From the NCBI RefSeq assembly GCF_001499905.1, contig NZ_LQIS01000006.1, positions 62,001 to 126,000 of the forward strand: DNA of 64,000 bases, in the 5' to 3' direction. Every line of letters starts with the position of its first letter. The stretch's first letter is position 1. Position numbers and translations under genes: made by a program. Below are positions 57,628 through 64,000 of this stretch, in pieces. This stretch comes from Mycobacterium sp. GA-1285. Lineage in GTDB: Bacteria > Actinomycetota > Actinomycetes > Mycobacteriales > Mycobacteriaceae. The notes beneath the pieces are model-generated. The model did not search any database and was not told where the DNA came from. It saw only the letters and a list, made by a program, of their open reading frames with translations.

Positions 57628-58131
57628 TCAGAAGGGTGGCTCGTCGTCAGCTCCGGAGAACGAGCCCGACGCCGGGGCGCTGCCCCACGGATCGTCCTTC
57701 GGCTGCTCGGCGGGCCGCGAACCTCCGCCGCCGCCACCACCGAAGCCGCCGCCACCACCGCCGCTGCGGCTGGCTTTGTTCACCTTGGCGGTCGCGTACC
57801 GCAGCGACGGGCCGATCTCGTCGACCTCGAGCTCCACCACGGTGCGCTTCTCACCCTCGCGGGTTTCGAACGAACGCTGCTTGAGCCGGCCCTGCACGAT
57901 CACCCGCGAACCGCGAGTGAGGCTTTCGGCCACGTTCTCGGCGGCCTCACGCCAGATGTTGCAGCGCAGGAACAACGCCTCGCCGTCCTTCCACTCCCCG
58001 CTCTGGCGGTCGTAGATGCGCGGTGTCGACGCAACGGTGAAGTTGGCGACGGCCGCGCCCGACGGCGTGAAGCGCAGTTCGGGATCGGCGGTCAGGTTTC
58101 CGACGACGGTGATGATGGTGTCACCAGCCAC
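57628..58131 (-). CDS. ssb: Single-stranded DNA-binding protein SSB
   Basis: 167 residues from GTG 58131. OB-fold (about 1-115): [90 protein letters not shown]. The Gly-rich linker (runs of GGGGGG) leads to the acidic tip ADDEPPF that recruits partner proteins. Length and tip are as in mycobacterial SSB. It lies between rpsF and rpsR in the ribosomal operon. Confidence 0.97.
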   Translation of the reverse strand: MAGDTIITVVGNLTADPELRFTPSGAAVANFTVASTPRIYDRQSGEWKDGEALFLRCNIWREAAENVAESLTRGSRVIVQGRLKQRSFETREGEKRTVVELEVDEIGPSLRYATAKVNKASRSGGGGGGFGGGGGGGSRPAEQPKDDPWGSAPASGSFSGADDEPPF

Positions 58132-58223
58132 GATGTCCTCCAGGGATTGGCGGTCTAAGTCTCGGCAGCGGTCGCAGGCGAGCCTACGGAAGCGCTCCGA
58201 CGCTTACAGCCCGTTCTTCGGGA

Positions 58224-58514
58224 CTAGTGCTTGTCCGTCCGCATGACCTTGGTCCGCAGCACGGACTCGTTCAGGTTGAGCTGACGGTCCAGCTCGGTCA
58301 CGGTGGCGGGCTCTGCCTTCACATCGATGACGGCGTAAATGCCCTCGGCGTGCTTGGCGATCTCGTATGCCAACCGGCGCCGGCCCCAGATGTCGACCTT
58401 GTCGACATTGCCGCCGTCCTTGCGGATGACGTTGAGGAACGTTTCCAGCGACGGAGCTACCGTGCGCTCGTCAAGGGTGGGGTCGAGGATGACCATGATT
58501 TCGTATGGACGCAT
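58224..58514 (-). CDS. rpsF: 30S ribosomal protein S6
   Basis: 96 residues from ATG 58514. [20 protein letters not shown] at the start, the central [20 protein letters not shown] with [16 protein letters not shown], and [20 protein letters not shown] at the end are S6 signatures. The SD GGAGGTGATG is inside a small hairpin in the leader (see 58517-58564). First gene of the operon rpsF-ssb-rpsR-rplI. S6 forms a heterodimer with S18, whose gene is two positions downstream. Confidence 0.97.
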   Translation of the reverse strand: MRPYEIMVILDPTLDERTVAPSLETFLNVIRKDGGNVDKVDIWGRRRLAYEIAKHAEGIYAVIDVKAEPATVTELDRQLNLNESVLRTKVMRTDKH

Positions 58515-58516
58515 GA

Positions 58517-58564
58517 AGACCTCATCACCTCCTACGGTCTGATCGGCCACGGACTATCCGTGGC
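58517..58564 (-). promoter_or_regulatory. Two-hairpin leader upstream of rpsF, possible S6:S18 autoregulatory site
   Basis: Reading toward rpsF: a perfect hairpin GCCACGGA-TAG-TCCGTGGC (58564-58546), then AGACC (58540-58536) pairing with GGTCT (58521-58517) around a 14-nt loop that contains the Shine-Dalgarno AGGAGGTGA. An S6:S18-binding leader with a CCG element is known upstream of rpsF in many bacteria; ACCGTAGG is present at the foot of the second stem here. Regulation is inference. Confidence 0.4.
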
Positions 58565-58751
58565 AGGAGGGTCGCCTGCGTCGGCAACCGGCCCAGGCTA
58601 CAGGAAACCGCGCTGATCTGCGAAATCGTGCGGGGTGGCTCTCGACCACCTCACCGATTGTGCAACTGGCTGCGCTTCGACGGCGTGTCGCGCAGCTGGT
58701 TTCACAATCGAGGCGGGGGCGGCGGGGCCGACGGCGTCGAGCGGCGGGCCC

Positions 58752-60455
58752 CTACCTCGAGACTGCCGTCAGATCGCGATCTTCTGCAGATTCGCGATCT
58801 GTGTGCAGTCGCGACGCGTCTGGTCGCAGCCAGTCCGGCAGCCACCGCGGCGGTGCGTCCGGCGCGCGGTCGAACACCCCGCCCGCCGGGTCGTCGACCG
58901 CACCTCGGGCCCGAACGAGATCCAGTTCCGGACGGTAAATCTGGCGAATGACCAACGCGCACAGCACAACCACAGCGATGTCGCGCAACAGCACGGTGAT
59001 CGTGAACGGCTGCTCCGGCAGCCCGTTGTTCGCGTCGCCGTAGAGGTAGAGCATCCGCGGGACCCACACGAGCGCGTCGATCGTCATCCACGTCAACAGG
59101 ATTCGCCGATGCGGCAGCGCCAGCACCGCCAGCGGCACCAGCCACAGCGAGAACTGCGGGCTCCAGACCTTGTTAGTCAACAGGAACGCCGCCACGATCA
59201 GGAACGCCAGCTGGGCCACGCGGGGCCGACGCTTCGCGGTCAGGGCGATGTAACCGATTGCGACACAACAGGAGACGAAGAGGATCGCCGAGACGATGTT
59301 GGTCACCGTCGGCGGTTGCCAGAAACCGAGATCGGGATCGAACCCGCGCCAGCCGGTGAACGACTTGACTACGTTGTAGATCGAGTCCATGTCGTCGCCG
59401 CGGCGGGTGTTGAGCCGGAAGAACTCCGACCATCCCCGTGGGAAGAGCACGATGATCGGCAGGTTGACCACCAGCCATGCCGCCACCGCCGCTGCGGCCG
59501 TCTTGCCCACCTCCCGCAGCTTGCCGGTGCGCACGGCCAGCACCGCCAGCGGCGCCAACAACAGCAGCGGATACAGCTTGGCCGCCACACCCAGACCGAT
59601 CAGCGCGCCGGCCAGCACCGGCTTTCGTCGCGCCCACGCCAGCAGCGCGCCCGTCGCGAAAGCCGTTGCCAGCGCGTCGAAATTCGTGAAGATCTGAAAG
59701 ATCACCAGCGGTGACGCCGCCACCAACGCCGCGTCCCAGACCCGCCGCGGCCCGGCCAATCGCGACGTCGCCCACACCGTGACGAGCCAGGCCAACGCCA
59801 GCCCCAACGCCGCGATGTTGAAGAACATCACCACCTCGGCGATCACCGGCACCGACACCAGCTTCGTCAGCGCGGTGTAGGTCTTGGCCAACGACATCGC
59901 CGTGTACTGGTAGATCCCCGTCAGCACCGGATACTCCATGTAGCGCACCGCGATGTTGCCGTCGTACTGGATGTGCGGCTGGCCGGTGGCGTCCTTCTCG
60001 ATCCAGCTCGACTTGTACGGGAACCTGCCCAGGTTGAGCAGTTCGGCGGTGTAGAGCGGAACGGTGTCGGAATAGCAGAGCTGGTAGTACGCCCGCTGAT
60101 TGTCCCAGTTGGCCACCCGCTGATCGGCGGGTCCCGTGCCCGTGGTTTGAAGGCAGGCGGCCTTCGTCGAATACCCGAGGGCCAGGAACACCAGCGCCAT
60201 GATCAGCATGACGCGTAGCGGGGTCAGGAATCGCTGCCTGCCGATCAGCGCGTGCCTGCCGACCGGCCCGCCGATGACATCGCTCAGCGCGGCGCCGAGG
60301 ACGTCCGTGCGGCTCGGCAGATCCCGGTCGTCGAGGCTTCGGGTGTCGCCCGCCAGCGGAACCGGCGACACCACACCAGCGAGCCGGGCCGGTGACCCGA
60401 TGTCGGACGACGCCGACTTCGGCTCGCCCGTCTCCTCGCCCCCCACGTCGGTCAC
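58752..60455 (-). CDS. GT87-like polytopic membrane glycosyltransferase (Rv0051-like)
   Basis: 567 residues from GTG 60455, which overlaps the ponA1 stop as GTGA; the longer frame is a ponA1 shadow. After a cytoplasmic N-terminus of about 80 residues come 10 or more transmembrane segments. The first extracytoplasmic loop has the acidic, Tyr-rich stretch ADQRVANWDNQRAYYQLCYS expected of polyprenol-phosphate-sugar-dependent GT-C enzymes, and GVAAKLYPLLLLAPLAVLAV is a typical GT87 segment. M. tuberculosis Rv0051 sits in the same place. Probable role: adding sugar to an envelope glycan; donor and acceptor unknown. The 237 bp from here to rpsF hold the leader hairpins; no gene equivalent to Rv0052 was seen. 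Confidence 0.85.
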   Translation of the reverse strand: MTDVGGEETGEPKSASSDIGSPARLAGVVSPVPLAGDTRSLDDRDLPSRTDVLGAALSDVIGGPVGRHALIGRQRFLTPLRVMLIMALVFLALGYSTKAACLQTTGTGPADQRVANWDNQRAYYQLCYSDTVPLYTAELLNLGRFPYKSSWIEKDATGQPHIQYDGNIAVRYMEYPVLTGIYQYTAMSLAKTYTALTKLVSVPVIAEVVMFFNIAALGLALAWLVTVWATSRLAGPRRVWDAALVAASPLVIFQIFTNFDALATAFATGALLAWARRKPVLAGALIGLGVAAKLYPLLLLAPLAVLAVRTGKLREVGKTAAAAVAAWLVVNLPIIVLFPRGWSEFFRLNTRRGDDMDSIYNVVKSFTGWRGFDPDLGFWQPPTVTNIVSAILFVSCCVAIGYIALTAKRRPRVAQLAFLIVAAFLLTNKVWSPQFSLWLVPLAVLALPHRRILLTWMTIDALVWVPRMLYLYGDANNGLPEQPFTITVLLRDIAVVVLCALVIRQIYRPELDLVRARGAVDDPAGGVFDRAPDAPPRWLPDWLRPDASRLHTDRESAEDRDLTAVSR

Positions 60456-63061
60456 GGAGGCGGCAGCGGCGCACCAGGCGCCGGCGGTGCTCCGACCGGG
60501 GCGGGCGGCGGTGCTCCGACCGGTGCCGGTGCGGGCGCCGGCCCGGGCACGGGACCACCCGGCACGGGACCGCCGGGGACGGTGCCGCCGGGCTGTGGCG
60601 GGCCCACGGGAACCGTCGTCGGCGGACCCCACGGAATCGTGATGCCGGGCGCCACTTCGATCGTCGGCTGGATGACGGTCGGGGACGGCGTAGGCGTGAG
60701 CTCCGAAGGCGGCGCCGTCGTCGACGGTGGCGGCGGGGCCTGCGGCACACCGGCGTAGCCGCCGATCTCCTCTGGCTTGGGGAACGACTCGATCTCGGTG
60801 TCCTCCAGCGCGCCGTCCATCGTCGCCTTCCAGATGTCAGACGGAAGACCGGACCCGTAAACCGGTGAGCCCCAACTGTTCTCCAGCGGCTTGGTGCCCT
60901 CGGTCGTGCCGACCCACACTGCCGTGGACAGTGACGGCGTGTAACCGACCATCCAGGCATCGCGGTTGCTGCCGGTGTCCCCCAGCTGGTTGGTGCCCGT
61001 CTTGGCCGCCGAGGGGCGACCACCGGCCAGCGCATGGCCGTTGGAGTAGGCCGCGATCGGTTGCATCGCCGAGGTCACGTTGTCGGCGACCTTCTTCTCG
61101 ATCCGCTTCTCGCCCGAGTTGTCCTGCTGTGACGCGTCGAACAGCACCTCGCCCTCGGAGTTGACGACCTTCTGCACAAAGTGCGGTTTGTGGTACACCC
61201 CCGAGGCCGCCAGCGTGGCATACGCCGACGCCATGTCGATCACCCGAGTCTGATACTGGCCCAACACGATTCCGTTGTTCGGCGGACCGCCCTGACCATC
61301 TTCGGACAACGTGTGATCGACGCCGGGGAAGCTCTCGGCGATACCGGCCTCATGGGCGGCGTCGGCGACATCCTGCGGGCCGTTCCTCAGCTTGAGCATC
61401 AGCCGGTAGTAGCTGGTGTTCAGCGAAAGCTTCAGCGCCTCGGCGATGTTGCACGTGCCGCAGCCGCCACCCTCGACGTTGGTGATCTTGATCCCGTTGA
61501 CTTCCAGCGGCGAACTGTCTACCTGGGTGCCCAAGCCCATGCCCTGCTGCAACGCGGCGACCAACGCGAACACCTTGAACGACGACCCGGTCGGCAGACC
61601 CGCCTGGGCGAAGTCGAAACCGTTGGCGTCGGTGCCGCCGTAGTAGGCCTTCACCCCGCCGGTGCGCGGGTCGATCGACACGATCGCCGTGCGCATGTCC
61701 GGGTCCTGGCCCTCGAGGTACTCCGAGGCGGCCTCCTCCGCGGCCTGCTGCGCCTTCGGATCGATGGTCGTGGTGATCTGCAGACCCTCGGTGTTCAGCG
61801 TCTGCTCGGTGATGTCGAACAGTTCGAGCAGCTCGGCCTGCACCTGCCGTTCGATGAGGCCGTTCGGCCCGGTCGTCTGGTTCTGCGAGCGCGCCAGCTC
61901 GGGCGGAACCGTCGCCGGGAACACCTGCGCCGCCCGCTCCTCGGGGGTCAGCGCGCCGATCTCGACCATGCCGTCGAGCACCCAGTTCCACCGTGCGGTG
62001 GCGCCCTCGAGATTGACCGCCGGGTCGAGTGCCGACGGCCGCTGGATGAGCGCGGCCAGCAGCGCGCCCTCTGCGACGTCGAGCTGTTCGACGGGCTTGT
62101 TGAAATACGCCTTGGACGCCGCGGCGATGCCGTAGGACCCGCGACCGAAGTAGATAATGTTCAGATACGACTGCAGCACTTGGTCTTTGGACCATTCACC
62201 GGACATCTTCGTCGAGATGACCAGCTCCTTGGCTTTTCGTATCAGACCCCCGACCCCGGAGCGTTCCGAACCGACCAGCGCGTTCTTGACGTACTGCTGG
62301 GTGATCGTCGAGCCGCCCTGCAGGTCGCCGCCGAACAGGTTGTTCTTGATGGCCCGCGCGAAACCGGTGAACGAGAAGCCCGGGTTCGAGTAGAAGTCGC
62401 GGTCCTCGGCGGCCATCACCGCGTTGCGCGCCTGCACCGGGATCTGGTCGATGTCGACGTCGATGCGGTTGCCTTCGGGCGGAACGATTTTCGCCAGCTC
62501 GCTGCCGTCGCTGGCCAGGATCGTCGACACCTGGTTGGTGCGGATGTCCCCAGGTTTGGGGACGTCGACGATCATGTAGGCCATCCCGAAGGTGATGAGC
62601 GGCAGCACGATGAACACCGCGACCGCGATGAGGCTGCCGCGACGAACCCACGTCCAGTTGATCTGGCGGGGCGCCCCGCGCCGTGGTCCCGACGGGCCGC
62701 TCGGAGGTCCACCCCCGCCGGGTCGTCGGGGCGGTGGCGGTGGTGGTGCCGGTGGTTTGCGCGTCGGAGTGCGGTCCAGCGCCGCCTTGACGACGTCGAC
62801 GGGGTCGCGCAGGTGTGGCGGTCGCGCCTCGCGCACCGGCGGGAGCACCGAGGTGTGCCGGTCGTCGGGCCGCACCGGCCGTGTCCTGGAATCCGGGGGG
62901 CGATGCGCGTCGGCTGGGGGGCTGTGTTGCGGTGCGTTGGCTGCCGGGCGGCGCCGGGCACCGCCGTCGGAGGGCTTGGGTCCTGGTGTGCTCACGCCAT
63001 CAGCCCCATGTCCTGAACGGACATCGTTGACTGACCGGTCGTGGCGCCCTTCGCTATTCAC
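60452..63061 (-). CDS. ponA1: Bifunctional penicillin-binding protein PonA1 (class A PBP)
   Basis: 869 residues from GTG 63061, overlapping the DUF5318 stop by 8 nt; GTG 62995 (STPGPKPS) is an alternative. A long Pro/Arg-rich cytoplasmic tail (about 1-135) leads to one transmembrane helix. The glycosyltransferase domain has AAEDRDFYSNPGFSFTGFAR with the catalytic Glu and GGSTITQQYVKNALV. The transpeptidase has LPTGSSFKVFALVAAL (SxxK), the SLNTSYYRL (SxN) and GRPSAAKTGTNQLGD (KTG). A Pro/Thr-rich extracytoplasmic tail closes it. It polymerises and crosslinks peptidoglycan at poles and septum. Matches M. tuberculosis Rv0050. Confidence 0.96.
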   Translation of the reverse strand: MNSEGRHDRSVNDVRSGHGADGVSTPGPKPSDGGARRRPAANAPQHSPPADAHRPPDSRTRPVRPDDRHTSVLPPVREARPPHLRDPVDVVKAALDRTPTRKPPAPPPPPPRRPGGGGPPSGPSGPRRGAPRQINWTWVRRGSLIAVAVFIVLPLITFGMAYMIVDVPKPGDIRTNQVSTILASDGSELAKIVPPEGNRIDVDIDQIPVQARNAVMAAEDRDFYSNPGFSFTGFARAIKNNLFGGDLQGGSTITQQYVKNALVGSERSGVGGLIRKAKELVISTKMSGEWSKDQVLQSYLNIIYFGRGSYGIAAASKAYFNKPVEQLDVAEGALLAALIQRPSALDPAVNLEGATARWNWVLDGMVEIGALTPEERAAQVFPATVPPELARSQNQTTGPNGLIERQVQAELLELFDITEQTLNTEGLQITTTIDPKAQQAAEEAASEYLEGQDPDMRTAIVSIDPRTGGVKAYYGGTDANGFDFAQAGLPTGSSFKVFALVAALQQGMGLGTQVDSSPLEVNGIKITNVEGGGCGTCNIAEALKLSLNTSYYRLMLKLRNGPQDVADAAHEAGIAESFPGVDHTLSEDGQGGPPNNGIVLGQYQTRVIDMASAYATLAASGVYHKPHFVQKVVNSEGEVLFDASQQDNSGEKRIEKKVADNVTSAMQPIAAYSNGHALAGGRPSAAKTGTNQLGDTGSNRDAWMVGYTPSLSTAVWVGTTEGTKPLENSWGSPVYGSGLPSDIWKATMDGALEDTEIESFPKPEEIGGYAGVPQAPPPPSTTAPPSELTPTPSPTVIQPTIEVAPGITIPWGPPTTVPVGPPQPGGTVPGGPVPGGPVPGPAPAPAPVGAPPPAPVGAPPAPGAPLPPP

Positions 63062-63479
63062 TGGCCGTGCGCGCACGCGAGCGCGCGGTCCGAGTGCCGG
63101 GCGATCCCTTGGGTGGCGGGACCGCACCGAGCACGTACGACTTGACCAGGTGATTCCAGCTGCAGGTGCGGCATACCTCCACCACGTGTACGGAGAATTC
63201 GTCGTATCGGGACGCCAGTAGGACCAACTCCTCGGCTGTTCGTGCGGAACCCGAGACCGGGCCAAGATGGTCACCGAACACCCACGACACCAGGGTGAGC
63301 TGTTCTTTCCGGCAGATCGGGCACGTCACCGAACTGGGCTTGCCGTGGAATTTGGCGGCGCGCAGCAGATAGGGATTGGCGTCGCAGACCTCGGAGACGC
63401 CGGTGCGTCCCGAATACACCTCGGCCAGCAGGGACCGTCGCCGAAGTGCGTAGTCCACCACCTGTCGCTGCAATCGCAC
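63054..63479 (-). CDS. DUF5318 family protein (Rv0049-like)
   Basis: 141 residues from GTG 63479; the longer open frame upstream is in the promoter region and lacks family character. The conserved block starts RLQRQVVDYALRRRSLLAEV and continues SGRTGVSEVCDANPYLLRAA, VTCPICRKEQLTLVSWVFGD and VEVCRTCSWNHLVKSY. Two CxxC pairs (CPIC, CRTC) suggest a zinc ribbon. Function unknown, but the family is always next to ponA1 in mycobacteria, here overlapping it, which suggests a role in cell-wall synthesis. Confidence 0.88.
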   Translation of the reverse strand: MRLQRQVVDYALRRRSLLAEVYSGRTGVSEVCDANPYLLRAAKFHGKPSSVTCPICRKEQLTLVSWVFGDHLGPVSGSARTAEELVLLASRYDEFSVHVVEVCRTCSWNHLVKSYVLGAVPPPKGSPGTRTARSRARTASE

Positions 63480-63608
63480 GAGGACCAGAGTACGTCGGCG
63501 ACGGGAGTACCGGAGCGTGACGGCACGGTCACGCCCCTCTCTAAGGTGTTTGATCTGGACCGACGGCAGCGGCAATCGGCCGTGCGCGGTGAACCTCAGG
63601 AGACTCCG

Positions 63609-64000
63609 ATGCTGGACGGGCGCGACTTCGCCCTCGACGGCGGGCCCGCCGGTGAAGGCTCGAGCCGCTTCACCCGCGATCTTCCCGAACAGTGGTGCTT
63701 CGACGGCCGGGCCTTCGGCGGCTATACCTCCGCACTCGCACTTGCCGCGATGTTCGCGCACAGCGGCCGGTCGGCGGCGGCGTCGCTGTCGGTGACCTTC
63801 GTCGACGCCGGGGCGCCCGGACCGCTCGAGCTCGAAGTCCGCAGCATCCGCGGCGGGCGCACCGCCGCGGCGGTCGAAGCCACCATCCGCCAGCGCGAAC
63901 GCACCATCCTCATCGCGAACAGCTGGTTCGCCGACGGCTGGCTCGGCCCGCCGTCGGTCGACGCACCGGTGCCCTTCGAGCGTTACGCCGCGCCGCTGCC
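63609..64000 (+). CDS. Acyl-CoA thioesterase-like protein (3' end outside window)
   Basis: ATG 63609 has AGGAG 7 nt upstream, and the frame stays open to the window end (130 codons). The N-terminal hot-dog is of the TesB-like double hot-dog group: RDLPEQWCFDGRAFGGYTSA near residue 25 (substrate-loop Gly-Gly), SVTFVDAGAPGPLELEV and AVEATIRQRERTILIANSWF. Expected to hydrolyse acyl-CoA thioesters; the catalytic residues of the second half lie beyond the window. Divergent from the DUF5318-ponA1 operon, with 129 bp between the two starts. Confidence 0.7.
   Translation, partial: MLDGRDFALDGGPAGEGSSRFTRDLPEQWCFDGRAFGGYTSALALAAMFAHSGRSAAASLSVTFVDAGAPGPLELEVRSIRGGRTAAAVEATIRQRERTILIANSWFADGWLGPPSVDAPVPFERYAAPL

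Noticed and set aside
61181..63016. 611-codon plus-strand open frame
   Set aside because: Antisense shadow of ponA1.
1..64000. CRISPR arrays, tRNA or rRNA genes, prophage
   Set aside because: No regularly spaced repeats, tRNA-like cloverleaf ends or phage gene runs were noticed by eye; a small RNA could still be missed.

Overview
The window reads as the chromosome of a fast-growing, non-tuberculous mycobacterium (Mycolicibacterium type). It is GC-rich throughout and dense with short-gap or 4-nt-overlapping genes. At its right end it carries the mycobacterial block DUF5318 - ponA1 - GT87-like membrane protein - rpsF - ssb - rpsR - rplI - dnaB, matching the gene order of the M. tuberculosis Rv0049-Rv0058 region as I know it. 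Other mycobacterial hallmarks are a HadA/HadB-like fused dehydratase, LpqS and CysK2 relatives, a WS/DGAT acyltransferase, an Arr rifampin ADP-ribosyltransferase, an EthR-like TetR and an atypical second type II topoisomerase of the kind described in M. smegmatis. No tRNA, rRNA, CRISPR array or intact insertion sequence was seen.

Layout. 0-4 kb: end of a DUF2236 oxygenase, a YkuD-fold secreted protein, a DUF222/HNH protein and a secreted GH5-like glycosidase. 4-10.4 kb: a leftward set (lipoprotein, F420-type LLM oxidoreductase, two overlapping acyl-CoA dehydrogenases) facing a rightward pair (HadAB-like dehydratase, SDR), which looks like acyl-CoA metabolism. 10.5-19.3 kb: a metal/sulfur/oxidative-stress island with a CsbD-catalase fusion, a rhodanese lipoprotein behind a CsoR-type palindrome, an lpqS-cysK2-MFS operon, a Met-rich DUF305 lipoprotein behind an 11-bp direct repeat, and an OmpR-type two-component system whose sensor loop is His-rich. 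19.4-22.2 kb: TenA, a PfkB kinase and SurE.

22.2-32.5 kb is the most distinctive region. It is a five-gene leftward operon (CPA2 antiporter, flavin-dependent halogenase-like enzyme, one-module KS-AT-DH-KR-ACP polyketide synthase, ABC ATPase, ABC-2 permease) in which every junction is a 4-nt stop/start overlap. It looks like a compact biosynthesis-plus-export cluster for a possibly halogenated or hydroxylated polyketide. I do not recognise the product.

32.7-38.2 kb: an AI-2E transporter, an FMO with an EthR-like regulator and a perfect palindrome upstream, and an ArsR/SRPBCC pair behind a readable leaderless promoter with an operator. 38.4-42.6 kb: the two topoisomerase subunits. 42.7-51.9 kb: cell-wall and lipid genes (DUF1906, coiled-coil M15-like peptidase, WS/DGAT), an SDR, a GlxA-type regulator, a reductase operon and an HD protein.

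52-56.4 kb: arr, a degraded stretch, a 47-codon ORF coupled to the dnaB stop, and dnaB itself, interrupted by two inteins. One is a Cys1-less mini-intein inside the Walker A motif; the other is a full-length LAGLIDADG intein. A LexA-like box lies just upstream of dnaB. 56.8-64 kb: the ribosomal/ssb operon with a strong terminator and a hairpin leader, the GT87-like gene, ponA1, DUF5318 and the start of an acyl-CoA thioesterase-like gene.
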